Assembly (NCBI RefSeq): GCF_000158955.1
Contig: NZ_GG657757.1
Span: forward strand, 6,913,778 to 6,961,192
Direction: 5' to 3'
From: Streptomyces viridochromogenes DSM 40736
Lineage (GTDB): Bacteria; Actinomycetota; Actinomycetes; Streptomycetales; Streptomycetaceae
DNA: 47,415 nucleotides
Part shown: in pieces, positions 8,739 through 16,626 of the stretch
How the letters are laid out: every line of letters begins with the position of its first letter
How positions within the stretch are numbered: the first letter of the stretch is position 1
Program-made: the position numbers and the translations under genes
The notes under the pieces: model-generated
Database searches by the model: none
Told to the model about the DNA's origin: nothing
What the model saw: the letters and a program-made list of their open reading frames with translations, nothing else

Positions 8739-9605
8739 ATGCGACCCGACCTGTGCCTTCAGAACGCGGGCCGCCGTTACGGCCTGCGCGGCCCCTGGGT
8801 GTTACGCGGTGTCGACCTGACGGTGGCACCGGGCCGGCTCATCCGCGTCGAGGGCGGCAACGGCAGCGGCAAGTCCACCCTCCTGCGGCTGCTCGCCGGC
8901 ATCGACGCCCCCAGCGAGGGCCGCATGACCGGCCGCCCGCGCACGGCGTACGTCCCGGAACGGTTCCCGCCGGCCCTGCCCTTCACCGCCGCCGGTTACC
9001 TCACCCACCTCGGCAGGGTGCACGGCCTGACCCGCACCGCCGCCGCCCGGGCCGCCGGCGAGTGGCTGGAGCGCCTCGGTGCCGCCGCCTACGCCGATAC
9101 ACCCATGGCACGGCTGTCGAAGGGCAGCAGCCAGAAGGTCGCGGTCGCGCAGGCCCTGCTGGGCGAGCCGGAGCTGCTGGTGCTGGACGAGGCGTGGACC
9201 GGTCTGGACACCGAGGCGCGCGCCGAGTTGGAGCGGGCCGTGGCGGAGCGCACGGCGGCCGGCGGCTCCGTGGTGTTCGTCGACCACGATCCGCGCCGCC
9301 TCGCCGGCCTGTCCGACGCGACCTACGCCGTGCGGGACGGGAGCCTTGTGGAGCGGGCGTCCGCCGAGCCGGTCCCGTCCGGCCCACAGGTCATCGTCGA
9401 CGCGCAGGGTCCGCCGGACGGGCGGCTGCCCGCGGAGGTGCACGCGTCGGTCTCCTCGGCCGAGGAGACCGCACCGGGCCGCTATCGCCTGACTGTCCCC
9501 GCCCCGCACTCCGACGTCGTGCTCCGCGCCCTGCTCACGGCCCGCCCGCCCTGGCACGTGGCGAGCGTGGTCCAGCGGGAAGACCCGACCGGGAGCCGCC
9601 GGTGA
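8739..9605 (+). CDS. ABC transporter ATP-binding protein
   Basis: A 288-residue ATPase. Walker A is GGNGSGKST, the signature is LSKGSSQKVAVAQ (a degenerate LSGGQ), Walker B is LLVLDEAWTGLD, and the switch His is in VVFVDHD. After about residue 205 there is an accessory domain of about 80 residues (VIVDAQGPPDGRLP to the end). The ATG at 8739 is used here; a GTG at 8724 is in frame and has GGGAG just three bases before it. The membrane partner follows with overlapping codons (GTGA at 9602-9605). Two-gene half-transporters of this shape are usually exporters, including for antibiotics or peptides; the substrate is not evident. Confidence 0.85.
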   Translation: MRPDLCLQNAGRRYGLRGPWVLRGVDLTVAPGRLIRVEGGNGSGKSTLLRLLAGIDAPSEGRMTGRPRTAYVPERFPPALPFTAAGYLTHLGRVHGLTRTAAARAAGEWLERLGAAAYADTPMARLSKGSSQKVAVAQALLGEPELLVLDEAWTGLDTEARAELERAVAERTAAGGSVVFVDHDPRRLAGLSDATYAVRDGSLVERASAEPVPSGPQVIVDAQGPPDGRLPAEVHASVSSAEETAPGRYRLTVPAPHSDVVLRALLTARPPWHVASVVQREDPTGSRR

Positions 9606-10273
9606 CCGCCCTGCTGCGCTATCACGCCGCCCTGCTGCTGCGCTCCCAGCGCTGGCTGCCGCCGTTCCTGCTGTACGCCGCCTTCCTCGCCATCAGTATC
9701 CAGGCCGGTCAGCCGGTGCTCGACTCGCTCGGCTACTCCGCCGCCGCGCTGCTGCCCGTCGCGGCGTGGCTGGCGCGGATCTGCGTCACCGGCGAACCGG
9801 ATGCCGCGCGCGGCTGTGTGGCGGCGGCAGTCGGGCCCGGGCGTGCCCAGGTGGCCTGCCTGCTGGTGGCGCTGGCCGGCGCGGCGGCGCTCGGCACGGT
9901 CACGACCCTCCTCGTCACCCTGCTCAGCGATCCGGTCGCCTCCGACCACCGCACCCGGGTGCCGCTCGGCCCCGCCTGCGGGGCCGGACTGCTCGCCGCC
10001 CTGGCCTGCGCCCTGCTCGGCACGGCCGTTGGGGCTCTCACCAGCCGGCCCCTGCTGCGGTCGCCGGGCCGCGCCGTGCTGGCCCTGCTGCTCGCGGCGC
10101 TGCTGTCCCTCGTGGCCACCGGCTCACCCGCGCAGGCGGTGGTGCAGGGCCTGGTGACCGGCTCACAGAAGGGCACCGTGCCGCTGCCGCTGCTGCCCCT
10201 GGCGGCCGCGGCGCTGGTGACGGCCGCGGCGCTGGCCCTGTCCGGTGCGCTCGCCTCCCGCAGATCACCCTGA
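9602..10273 (+). CDS. ABC exporter membrane subunit
   Basis: A 223-residue hydrophobic protein with about six membrane segments, starting with a basic N-terminus and the first helix LPPFLLYAAFLAISIQAG. The GTG start overlaps the stop of the ATPase gene, so the two are almost certainly translated together as one transporter. There is no recognisable family motif beyond the general ABC-2-like topology. The last nine bases overlap the stop end of the convergent small gene at 10265-10480. Confidence 0.78.
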   Translation: MTALLRYHAALLLRSQRWLPPFLLYAAFLAISIQAGQPVLDSLGYSAAALLPVAAWLARICVTGEPDAARGCVAAAVGPGRAQVACLLVALAGAAALGTVTTLLVTLLSDPVASDHRTRVPLGPACGAGLLAALACALLGTAVGALTSRPLLRSPGRAVLALLLAALLSLVATGSPAQAVVQGLVTGSQKGTVPLPLLPLAAAALVTAAALALSGALASRRSP

Positions 10274-10480
10274 GCAGGCGGTGCGCTGGGCCTCCTGCCA
10301 CTCGCAGACCGGGCAGAGCGTGATGCCCTTGTACGACTCCGGGTATTCCGTCGGCTCGCGGCACAGCACGCTCCCCCACTCTCGACTGCGCTCGAGCGGG
10401 GGGACCCCCATCGCGTACGGCGGTCCCTCCGCCCTGGGCGGCCTGGGCGCGTCGATCAGGCAGTAGTCGTCCTCGCTCAT
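10265..10480 (-). CDS. Small CxxC protein interrupted in frame by a genomic repeat
   Basis: A 71-residue protein starting at the ATG at 10480, with GGAGG placed well upstream. Near the C-terminus GITLCPVCEWQEAQ holds a CxxC pair that could bind zinc, with other Cys at residue 7 and in VLCREPTEYPESY. About 14 residues in the middle (MGVPPLERSREWGS) are encoded by a dispersed Streptomyces-type repeat (10370-10411), inserted without breaking the frame. Without it the protein would be about 57 residues. It lies 17 bases downstream of the deacetylase gene and is probably cotranscribed with it. Function unknown. Confidence 0.68.
   Translation of the reverse strand: MSEDDYCLIDAPRPPRAEGPPYAMGVPPLERSREWGSVLCREPTEYPESYKGITLCPVCEWQEAQRTACSG
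10370..10411 (+). repeat. Dispersed palindromic repeat, copy 1 (inside a coding region)
   Basis: The core CTCTCGACTGCGCTCGAG followed by CGGGGGGACCCCCAT is nearly identical to the reverse complement of 20637-20680. Internal complementarity (CTCGA.../...TCGAG, GGGGG/CCCCC) suggests it can fold. Repeats of this shape recur in Streptomyces genomes as I recall. Confidence 0.75.
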
Positions 10481-10497
10481 ACCTCCAGCGTCGCCGG

Positions 10498-11331
10498 TCA
10501 GGGTCGCGCGCCCACGGCCCCGATCAACTCCGACACCTTCACGAACCGGAAGCCCTCGCGCCGCAGCCCGGGCACGATCGCGCGCACCGCCCGCTCGGTC
10601 GCCGGGGCGGCACTGCGGGTGCAGTGCAGCACGACCACCGACCCCGGGCGCACCCCGTCCAGCACCTGCCGGACGACCACGTCCGGGTCCGTTTCGAACG
10701 CGTCGCCGCCGACCACGTCCCACTGCACCGCGGTCACCCCGGTCGGGGCCAGGGCCTTCAGCGCCCGCCGGTCGTAACAGCCGCCGGGAAAGCGGAAGTA
10801 GGGCATCGGTTCGGGTACGCCGACCCTCCGGAAGGCCGCGTACGCCCGCTCCACGTCCGACCGCATCCGCGTCCCGGGCACGGTCGGCAGGCCGTAGCAG
10901 TCCGGCGTGTACGCGTAGTGGCTGTAGGAGTGGTTGGCGACCTCGAAGAGGGGGTCCCGGCCGATGGAGCGGGCCTGGTCCGGGTATTCCTCGGCCCACC
11001 GCCCGGTCATGAACACGGTGGCCGGCACCTTCAGTGTGCGCAGCGTCGAGATCAGCCGCGGATGGTCGAACCGCTCACCGGCCGCCGCCCGCGCCCCCTG
11101 CCCGGCGGTCATGTCGGCGTCGAAGGTGAGCGCGACGGTCCTGCCGCGGGTGCGGGAACCGTGTGCGAAGACGGGGGTCAGGCCGGCGGGGCCGGGCGCG
11201 AGGGTCGGGGGCCTGGACGCGGGCGCGGACGCCGGTGTGGACGCGGCCCGCGGGGGCTCGGCGGTGCCGCAGGCCGCGAGGGCGGCGCCGAGGGCGCACA
11301 CCGCGGTGGCACGGCGGAGAAGGGTGATCAC
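10498..11331 (-). CDS. Secreted lipoprotein polysaccharide deacetylase (NodB/CE4 family)
   Basis: A 277-residue protein with a lipoprotein signal (CALGAALAACG, lipobox Cys about residue 21) and a Pro/Ala/Ser-rich spacer to about residue 45. The NodB domain follows: motif 1 TFDADMT (the usual TFDDGP has become DAD, keeping the catalytic and metal Asp positions), motif 2 NHSYSH (metal-binding His pair), motif 3 RFPGGCYD, and a late VVVLHCT that supplies the C-terminal His. It probably removes acetyl groups from cell-wall or capsule polysaccharide outside the membrane. The GTG start at 11331 has no Shine-Dalgarno, but TATCTT sits seven bases before it, so the message may be leaderless. The next gene downstream is the small CxxC protein. 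Confidence 0.87.
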   Translation of the reverse strand: MITLLRRATAVCALGAALAACGTAEPPRAASTPASAPASRPPTLAPGPAGLTPVFAHGSRTRGRTVALTFDADMTAGQGARAAAGERFDHPRLISTLRTLKVPATVFMTGRWAEEYPDQARSIGRDPLFEVANHSYSHYAYTPDCYGLPTVPGTRMRSDVERAYAAFRRVGVPEPMPYFRFPGGCYDRRALKALAPTGVTAVQWDVVGGDAFETDPDVVVRQVLDGVRPGSVVVLHCTRSAAPATERAVRAIVPGLRREGFRFVKVSELIGAVGARP

Positions 11332-11393
11332 CGTATGAAGATATGAGCGGGATCAGCCCGTTATGCGTGCCGCGTGCGGGTGTCACCCGGCCG

Positions 11394-12911
11394 TCAGATG
11401 TCCCGCTGCTCCAGTGGCTTGGTCGCCGGTCCCTGGATCACCTTGCCGTCCGTGCCGAAGCGGGAGCCGTGGCAGGGGCACTCCCAGGCGCGCTCGGCGC
11501 CGTTGAAGGAGACCAGGCAGCCCAGATGGGTGCAGCGGGCGGAGACGGCGTGCAGAGCGCCGTCGTCGTCCCGGTAGACCGCGAGTCGGTGACCGTCGGC
11601 GCGGACCACGGCACCCTCGCCGGGCGGCAGGGACTCCACCGGCGGCGACGGCCGCAGCCGGTCGCCCACGAAGTGCCCGGCGACCTTGGCCTGCGTCTTG
11701 AGGAACGACGGCGCCTCACGCACGGCGGGACGCACCCGGCGAGGGTCGTACAGCCCGCTCCACGCGCACTCCTCGCCCGTGATCTGCGCGGTGAGCAGAC
11801 GGCCCGCCATGATGCCGCCGGTCATGCCCCAGCCGCCGAAGCCGGTGGCCACATAGGCGTGCCGGGCACCCGGGTACAGCGGGCCGACCATCGGCACGGT
11901 GTCCGTCGGGTCGTTGTCCTGTGTGGCCCAGCGGTGGGTGACGTCCAGGTCGGGGAAGTGGTCGAGGGCCCAGGCGGTGAGGCGTTCGAAACTGCTCCGC
12001 GGGTCGCCGGTGCCGGGCGTGAAGTGCTCGCCGGTGACCACCAGCAGGCGCCGGTCCCCCTCGGAGGGCGCGGTGCGCACCGAGCGGGTGCCTTCCTCGG
12101 GCGTGATGAACATGCCGTCCGGGTCCTGGTCCGCCGGGATCGTCCCGGCGACGACCAGCTCACGGCGCGGGGACAGCCGGGCGAACAGCAGGGCCCGGTC
12201 GAAGATCGGGTAGTGCGTCGCGACGACGACGTCCCGGGCCCGGACCGTCGCCCCGGTCGTGGTCGACAGCCGGCACGGCTCGCCCTCGTCCATGGAGAGG
12301 ACGGTGGTGTCCTCGTAGATCCGCCCGCCGTGTCCGGCCAGGTCGGCGGCGAGGGCCAGCAGGTACTTGCGCGGGTGGAACTGCGCCTGCCCGGTGACCC
12401 GGACCGCGCCCGCCACCGGGAAGGGCAGCCCGGTCTCCGTCACGAACGAGGCGGGCAGCCCGGCCTCTGCGGCCGCCCGTGCCTCGGCGCGCAGTTCCTC
12501 CACCCGGCCCGCGTCGCGGGCGTACGTGTAGGCGCTCCGGGTCTCCCACTCGCAGTCGATGCCCAGGTCCTCGACGATCGCCGCCGCGTGGGCGAGCGCC
12601 TCGGACTGGGAGCGCGCGTACAACCGCGCGCCCTCGGGGCCGCGGGTGCGCCGCAGCTTGTCGTAGACGAGCGAGTGCAGGGCGGTGACCTTGGCGGTGG
12701 TGTGCCCGGTGACTCCGGCCGCGACCCGCCCGGCCTCCAGCACGGCCACGCTCCGCCCGGCCCGTGCGAGTTCCCACGCCGTGCTCAGTCCGGCGATACC
12801 AGCGCCGATCACCGCCACGTCGACGTCCAGGTCCTCCGTCAGCGCCGGGTGGTGGCCGTCCGGTGCCGTGTCGAGCCAGTACGAGCTGCTGACCTGCTGC
12901 TTCTCGCTCAT
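11394..12911 (-). CDS. FAD-dependent oxidoreductase (DAO family) with C-terminal Rieske domain
   Basis: A 505-residue fusion. Residues 28-60 form the FAD Rossmann motif (VAVIGAGIAGLSTAWELARAG), and TGHTTAKVTALH is typical of the DAO-Rieske subgroup. After GFGGWGMTGG, which closes the flavin domain, a Rieske [2Fe-2S] domain occupies about 420-505 with Cys460-x-His462 and Cys478-x2-His481. Cys465 and Cys480 could form the stabilising disulfide. The family probably passes electrons from an amine or other substrate through FAD to the cluster; the physiological substrate is unknown. The ATG at 12911 is separated by 85 bases from the divergent ArsR gene, so the two share a promoter region and the ArsR protein could also control this gene. 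Confidence 0.88.
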   Translation of the reverse strand: MSEKQQVSSSYWLDTAPDGHHPALTEDLDVDVAVIGAGIAGLSTAWELARAGRSVAVLEAGRVAAGVTGHTTAKVTALHSLVYDKLRRTRGPEGARLYARSQSEALAHAAAIVEDLGIDCEWETRSAYTYARDAGRVEELRAEARAAAEAGLPASFVTETGLPFPVAGAVRVTGQAQFHPRKYLLALAADLAGHGGRIYEDTTVLSMDEGEPCRLSTTTGATVRARDVVVATHYPIFDRALLFARLSPRRELVVAGTIPADQDPDGMFITPEEGTRSVRTAPSEGDRRLLVVTGEHFTPGTGDPRSSFERLTAWALDHFPDLDVTHRWATQDNDPTDTVPMVGPLYPGARHAYVATGFGGWGMTGGIMAGRLLTAQITGEECAWSGLYDPRRVRPAVREAPSFLKTQAKVAGHFVGDRLRPSPPVESLPPGEGAVVRADGHRLAVYRDDDGALHAVSARCTHLGCLVSFNGAERAWECPCHGSRFGTDGKVIQGPATKPLEQRDI

Positions 12912-12959
12912 GGGCCACCGAGTACCCCGGCCCGTCCGCTTCAGTGTCCGCCGTTCGGC

Positions 12960-13004
12960 TTTACAGAGGGAGCCGGCAGGACTAACGTACAACCAAATGG
13001 TTGT
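12960..13004 (+). promoter_or_regulatory. Promoter and palindromic operator of the ArsR-SRPBCC operon, start codon inside the operator
   Basis: TTTACA (12960-12965) and TAACGT (12983-12988) are 17 bases apart, a good housekeeping-type promoter. ACAACCA (12989-12995) and TGGTTGT (12998-13004) form an inverted repeat around the ATG at 12997. Transcription should start at or just before the ATG, giving a leaderless message and autoregulation by roadblock. Confidence 0.65.
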
Positions 13005-13371
13005 AGATGATTTGGGCGACGAGACGGTGGACCGGCTGTTCCACGCCCTGGCCGACACCACGCGCCGGGACATACTGCGCCGCTGCGTGCGCGGGGAACT
13101 GTCGGTGTCGCGGCTGGCCGAGGGCTATCCGATGAGCTTCGCGGCGGTACAGAAACACGTCGCGGTGCTGGAGCGGGCCGGTCTCGTCACCAAGCAGCGC
13201 AGCGGACGGGAGCAGCTCGTGCGCACCGACCCCGACGCGGTGGGCCGTGCACGCCGGGCCCTCGACGAGCTGGAGTCGGCATGGCGCGGGCGCGTGGACC
13301 GGATGGCCCGGCTGCTCGCCGATGACCCGGAGACCGAAGAGAACGACACCGCGGAAGGACCCGAGCGATGA
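12997..13371 (+). CDS. ArsR-family winged-helix transcriptional regulator
   Basis: A 124-residue regulator. The fold begins with VDRLFHALADTTRRDILRR (the usual first helices), has the recognition helix in FAAVQKHVAVLERAGLV, and the wing in TKQRSGREQLV. There is no CxC metal motif of the ArsR/SmtB metal sensors, so this belongs to the non-metal subgroup that pairs with SRPBCC proteins. Its stop overlaps the SRPBCC start (ATGA at 13368). There is no Shine-Dalgarno, and a promoter sits just upstream, so leaderless translation is likely. A palindrome covering its own start codon suggests self-repression. Confidence 0.88.
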   Translation: MVVDDLGDETVDRLFHALADTTRRDILRRCVRGELSVSRLAEGYPMSFAAVQKHVAVLERAGLVTKQRSGREQLVRTDPDAVGRARRALDELESAWRGRVDRMARLLADDPETEENDTAEGPER

Positions 13372-13853
13372 GCGTCACCAGCGTCGACAAGGACCTCGAC
13401 ACCCTCACCCTCACCCTGATCGCCGACTTCACCGCCCCCGTCGAGCGGGTGTGGCGGCTGTGGGCCGACCCCCGGCAGCTGGAGCGCTGGTGGGGCCCGC
13501 CGAGCTACCCGGCGACCGTGGAGGAGCACGACCTGACCCCCGGCGGCGAGGTCACCTACTTCATGACCGGCCCGGAGGGCGACCGGCACCGCGGCTGGTG
13601 GCGGATCTCCTCCGTCACCCCGCCGACGTCCCTGGAGTTCACCGACGGCTTCGCCGACGACGACGGCAAGCCCAAGGACGACATGCCGACCATGTCCGTG
13701 CGGGTGCGGCTCACCGGTCACGAGGGCGGCACCCGTATGGAGATGCGCTCCCTCTTCGACTCCCGTGAGCAGATGGAACAGCTGGTCGCCATGGGTATGG
13801 AGGAGGGTCTGCAGCAGGCCGTCGGCCAGATCGACGCCCTGCTCGCCGCCTGA
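13368..13853 (+). CDS. SRPBCC / AHSA1-like ligand-binding protein
   Basis: A 161-residue START-like fold. The N-terminal strand and helix FTAPVERVWRLWADPRQLERWWGPP and the C-terminal MEQLVAMGMEEGLQQAVGQID helix are typical of the activator-of-Hsp90-homologue-1/YndB group. It is translationally coupled to the ArsR gene. In this common two-gene arrangement the SRPBCC protein is thought to bind a small hydrophobic ligand, but the ligand is not known. The stop codon is inside the left arm of a strong hairpin. Confidence 0.86.
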   Translation: MSVTSVDKDLDTLTLTLIADFTAPVERVWRLWADPRQLERWWGPPSYPATVEEHDLTPGGEVTYFMTGPEGDRHRGWWRISSVTPPTSLEFTDGFADDDGKPKDDMPTMSVRVRLTGHEGGTRMEMRSLFDSREQMEQLVAMGMEEGLQQAVGQIDALLAA

Positions 13854-13883
13854 CGGCGGGCCGCCTCAGGGCCCGCCGTCAGG
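13849..13883. terminator. Strong hairpin between the convergent SRPBCC and PhoX genes
   Basis: CCTGACGGCGGGCC (13849-13862) pairs perfectly with GGCCCGCCGTCAGG (13870-13883) around a 7-base loop. There is no T-run, as is usual for Streptomyces terminators. The left arm includes the SRPBCC stop codon. Confidence 0.7.
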
Positions 13884-13951
13884 GCCGCCTCAGGGCTGCG
13901 CCGAGGCGCCGGGGCCGCGCACCCGCCGCCCCGGCCGGAGGCGCGCCGTTG

Positions 13952-15334
13952 TCAGCGGCGCCAAGGGCCCGTCACCGCGAACGTGGTGCCGGGGTTGTAG
14001 CAGTTGACGTACATCGTGTCGCCGTCGGGGGAGAAGGTCACACCGGCGAACTCACCCCACTCGGGCTCCTCCGGGGTGCCGATGTTCTGCCGGCCGCGGG
14101 CCATCGCGTACACCTCGCCGCGCCGGGTCACACCGAACACGTGCTGGGCGCCCTCCCCGTCCTCGCAGACCATCAGGCCGCCGCTGGGAGCCAGGCAGAT
14201 GTTGTCCGGCGACTCACCCGGCAGCTGGAGGTCGGTGTCCGGGCCGAACACGATCACCAGGGTCAGCCTGCGGCGGTCCGGGTCGTAGCGCCAGACCTGC
14301 CCGTAGTGGTCGGCCGCCGAACCCGCCGACCGGTGCGCGAAGGACGACACGAAGTACACCGACCGGCCGCCCCAGTAGCAGCCCTCCAGCTTCTGCGCGT
14401 GCGTGATGCCCCCGCGGCCGAAGTCCTGGAACCGGATGGGCGTCCCCGCGGCCAGCGGATCCGGTACGTCCACCCACTCGACGCGGTCGAACTCGGCGCC
14501 GATGTCCTGGATCGTGGACAGGTCCGGCACCCCGGGCACCCGCATGGCCTGCAGCCGGCCGCCCGCGCGCAGCGAACCCCTGCCGCCCAGCGGCCTCTCG
14601 GGCAGGAAGCGGTAGAAGAGGCCGAACGGCTTCTCGAAGGCGTCCTCCGTCTCGTACACCACGCCCCGCCGGGGGTCGACGGCGATCGCCTCGTGCTGGA
14701 AGCGGCCCATCGCGGTCAGCGGTACGGCTCCGGTGCGGTGCGGGTCGACCGGGTCGACCTCGAAGATGAAGCCGTGGTCCTTGGTGTAACCGTTGGTGCC
14801 GGCCTTGTCCTCGGTCTCCTCGCAGGTCAGCCAGGTGCCCCAGGGCGTGGGCCCGCCCGCGCAGTTCACGGCCGTGCCGGCGATCGCGACGCGCTCGGAC
14901 AGCACGCGGTTGCCGGAGTCCAGCGTCAGCGCCGTACAGCCGCCCTTGCCGGCCGGGTCGTAGGTGAGGCCCTCGACGGTCGGGACCGGGATCTTGCCGT
15001 CGGCGCGGTTCTCGTGGTTGCGGACCAGGTGGACACGGCCGGCCCGGCCGCCGAAGGCCGACATGCCGTCGTGGTTGGAGGGGACCTTGCCCTCACCCGA
15101 CCGGAGTTCGTCGCCCTGCCGGGACAGGACCCGGTAGCGGAACCCCTTCGGCAGATCGAGCAGGCCCTTCGGGTCGGGGACGAGCGGGCCGTAGCCCTCG
15201 TGGCCGAGAGGCTGAGCCGCGGCCGTGCCGGCGAAGAGCTCTGACAGGGCGCCGGAGAACGCGATCCCGGCGCCCACGGCACCCGTCCCGGCGAGCACCT
15301 GACGTCGTGTGGCGATACGACCGGATGTGGTCAT
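13952..15334 (-). CDS. PhoX-family alkaline phosphatase / DUF839 protein, Tat-exported
   Basis: A 460-residue secreted protein. It starts with a twin-arginine signal (ATRRQVLAGTGAVGAG, ending near AAAQP). The body is the PhoX beta-propeller type, with SNHDGMSAFGG, LVRNHEN, the segment CAGGPTPWGTWLTCEETED (with the conserved Cys and Glu ligands), HEAIAVDPRRGVVYETEDA and a late LAPSGGLMVCEDGEG. PhoX enzymes are Ca/Fe-dependent phosphomonoesterases outside the membrane. The ATG at 15334 has AAGG nearby. I looked for PhoP direct repeats (GTTCACC-like units every 11 bases) upstream and found none, so phosphate control is not evident. It lies downstream of the SPFH gene on the same strand, 90 bases away. 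Confidence 0.88.
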   Translation of the reverse strand: MTTSGRIATRRQVLAGTGAVGAGIAFSGALSELFAGTAAAQPLGHEGYGPLVPDPKGLLDLPKGFRYRVLSRQGDELRSGEGKVPSNHDGMSAFGGRAGRVHLVRNHENRADGKIPVPTVEGLTYDPAGKGGCTALTLDSGNRVLSERVAIAGTAVNCAGGPTPWGTWLTCEETEDKAGTNGYTKDHGFIFEVDPVDPHRTGAVPLTAMGRFQHEAIAVDPRRGVVYETEDAFEKPFGLFYRFLPERPLGGRGSLRAGGRLQAMRVPGVPDLSTIQDIGAEFDRVEWVDVPDPLAAGTPIRFQDFGRGGITHAQKLEGCYWGGRSVYFVSSFAHRSAGSAADHYGQVWRYDPDRRRLTLVIVFGPDTDLQLPGESPDNICLAPSGGLMVCEDGEGAQHVFGVTRRGEVYAMARGRQNIGTPEEPEWGEFAGVTFSPDGDTMYVNCYNPGTTFAVTGPWRR

Positions 15335-15424
15335 GGGGAAACCTTCCTGCTGGCGGACAGGAACAGTGATCCCGCTGTGTCTATCACCTGGTGCCGGTCG
15401 CGGGAACCACGCGCGTAGCGCGCG

Positions 15425-16270
15425 TCACTGCTCGACCGCGCGCCGCAGTTCCTCCATGGCCCTTTCCTCCTTGTCCACCGGGGCGTCCTCCGCCGGTGGC
15501 GGCCGGTCCTCCTCACGGCCCCGCTCCAGGAACCGCAGGAGCTCCACCGGGATGGGCAGCACCAGCGTGGAGTTCTTCTCCGCCGCCACGGCCATCACGG
15601 TCTGCAGCAGCCGGAGCTGGAGCGCCGAGGGCGTGTCCGCCATCTGGTGGGCGGCCTGGGCCAGTTTCTTCGAGGCCTGGTACTCGGCGTCGGCGTTGAT
15701 CAGACGCGCGCGCCGCTCGCGATCGGCCTCGGCCTGGCGGGCCATGGAACGCTTCATCGTGTCGGGCAGGGACACGTCCTTGATCTCGACGCGGTCGATG
15801 GTCACGCCCCACTCCACGGCCGGGCTGTCGATCATCAGCTCCAGCCCCTGGTTGAGCTTTTCCCGGTTGGACAGGAGGTCGTCCAGCTCGCTCTTGCCGA
15901 TGATCGAACGCAGCGACGTCTGCGCCATCTGGGAGACGGCGAAGCGGTAGTCCTCGACGTTGACCACCGCGGCGCCCGGGTCCACGACCTTGAAGTACAC
16001 GACCGCGTCGACCCGCACGGTCACGTTGTCGCGGGTGATGCCCTCCTGGGCGGGCACCGGCATCGTGACGATCTGCATGTTGACCTTGCGCATCCGGTCC
16101 ACCGCGGGGACGATCATGGTGAACCCGGGCCGGCGTACCTCACTGTGCAGCCGGCCGAGCCGGAAGACGACCCCGCGCTCGTACTGCTTGACGACTCGTG
16201 CCGCCGCGCCCAGATAGACCAGACCCGCGGCTCCGGCGGCCAGTACCGCCGCGACCACCTCTTGGAGCAT
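15425..16270 (-). CDS. SPFH/Band 7 (slipin-type) membrane protein
   Basis: A 281-residue protein: one N-terminal membrane helix (VVAAVLAAGAAGLVYLGAAA), then a Band 7 domain (about 25-200) with KQYERGVVFRLGR, PGFTMIVPAVDRM, the slipin-type block QEGITRDNVTVRVDAVVYF, and TLRSIIG-like SLRSIIGKSELDDLLSNRE. A charged coiled-coil-like tract follows (ARQAEADRERRARLINADAE), then an acidic tail. SPFH proteins form membrane scaffolds. Slipins often pair with a NfeD protease-like partner, which I do not see here. The ATG at 16270 has a good GGGGAGG. A short GC hairpin (15409-15425) overlaps the stop. Confidence 0.9.
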   Translation of the reverse strand: MLQEVVAAVLAAGAAGLVYLGAAARVVKQYERGVVFRLGRLHSEVRRPGFTMIVPAVDRMRKVNMQIVTMPVPAQEGITRDNVTVRVDAVVYFKVVDPGAAVVNVEDYRFAVSQMAQTSLRSIIGKSELDDLLSNREKLNQGLELMIDSPAVEWGVTIDRVEIKDVSLPDTMKRSMARQAEADRERRARLINADAEYQASKKLAQAAHQMADTPSALQLRLLQTVMAVAAEKNSTLVLPIPVELLRFLERGREEDRPPPAEDAPVDKEERAMEELRRAVEQ

Positions 16271-16380
16271 GACGACCTCCCCGTTCAGAGGTCCCGTTTC
16301 GTCTGTTGCTGTAACGATATGCCTGGAATCGGGATCGGGGCCATGCCTGCGGGACCGGAACGGCTCCCGACAGACGAAGG

Positions 16381-16411
16381 TCCGGGGCGCGCAGGTGCTG
16401 CGCGCCCCGGA
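16381..16411 (-). terminator. Hairpin, probable SulP-operon terminator displaced by the MITE
   Basis: TCCGGGGCGCGCAG (16381-16394) pairs perfectly with CTGCGCGCCCCGGA (16398-16411) with a 3-base loop. It is downstream of the SulP gene, but the MITE-like element at 16445-16626 now separates the SulP stop codon from it. Confidence 0.6.
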
Positions 16412-16444
16412 CCAGGGGATCCGGTGTTCCGGCCGGGCCGCTAG

Positions 16445-16626
16445 GGCCTGTCGTTTGGATCATGCCGGCGTCGCGGGGCGTGGCACGCGCATCTGCCGCG
16501 TTGTCGTCGGTTGTCGACGCTCCGCGTCGCCGCCCTCCTCCGCCTTGCATCTGCACGCACCACGCCCCGCTCGGGTCGGCCGAGAGGCGCAGTCGCTCTC
16601 GGCCGACCTGATCCAAACGACAGGCC
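16445..16626. mobile_element. MITE-like non-coding element with CTAG flanks, copy 1
   Basis: GGCCTGTCGTTTGGATCA (16445-16462) is repeated inverted and perfectly at 16609-16626. CTAG flanks both ends (16441-16444, 16627-16630), fitting a target duplication; IS5-type elements favour such sites, and a TA duplication of IS630 type would also fit. The 182-base body has no open reading frame of note but has internal hairpins (for example GGTCGGCCGAGAG against CTCTCGGCCGACC). It is related to 20532-20749. No transposase is in the window. Confidence 0.8.

Noticed and set aside
11343..13010. 555-codon plus-strand frame opposite the FAD-Rieske gene
   Set aside because: There are no motifs, and the opposite strand encodes a full flavin-Rieske protein with all ligands.
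15335..15424. Looked for PhoP boxes upstream of the PhoX gene
   Set aside because: No 11-base repeated GTTCACC-like units are visible, so I do not claim phosphate regulation.
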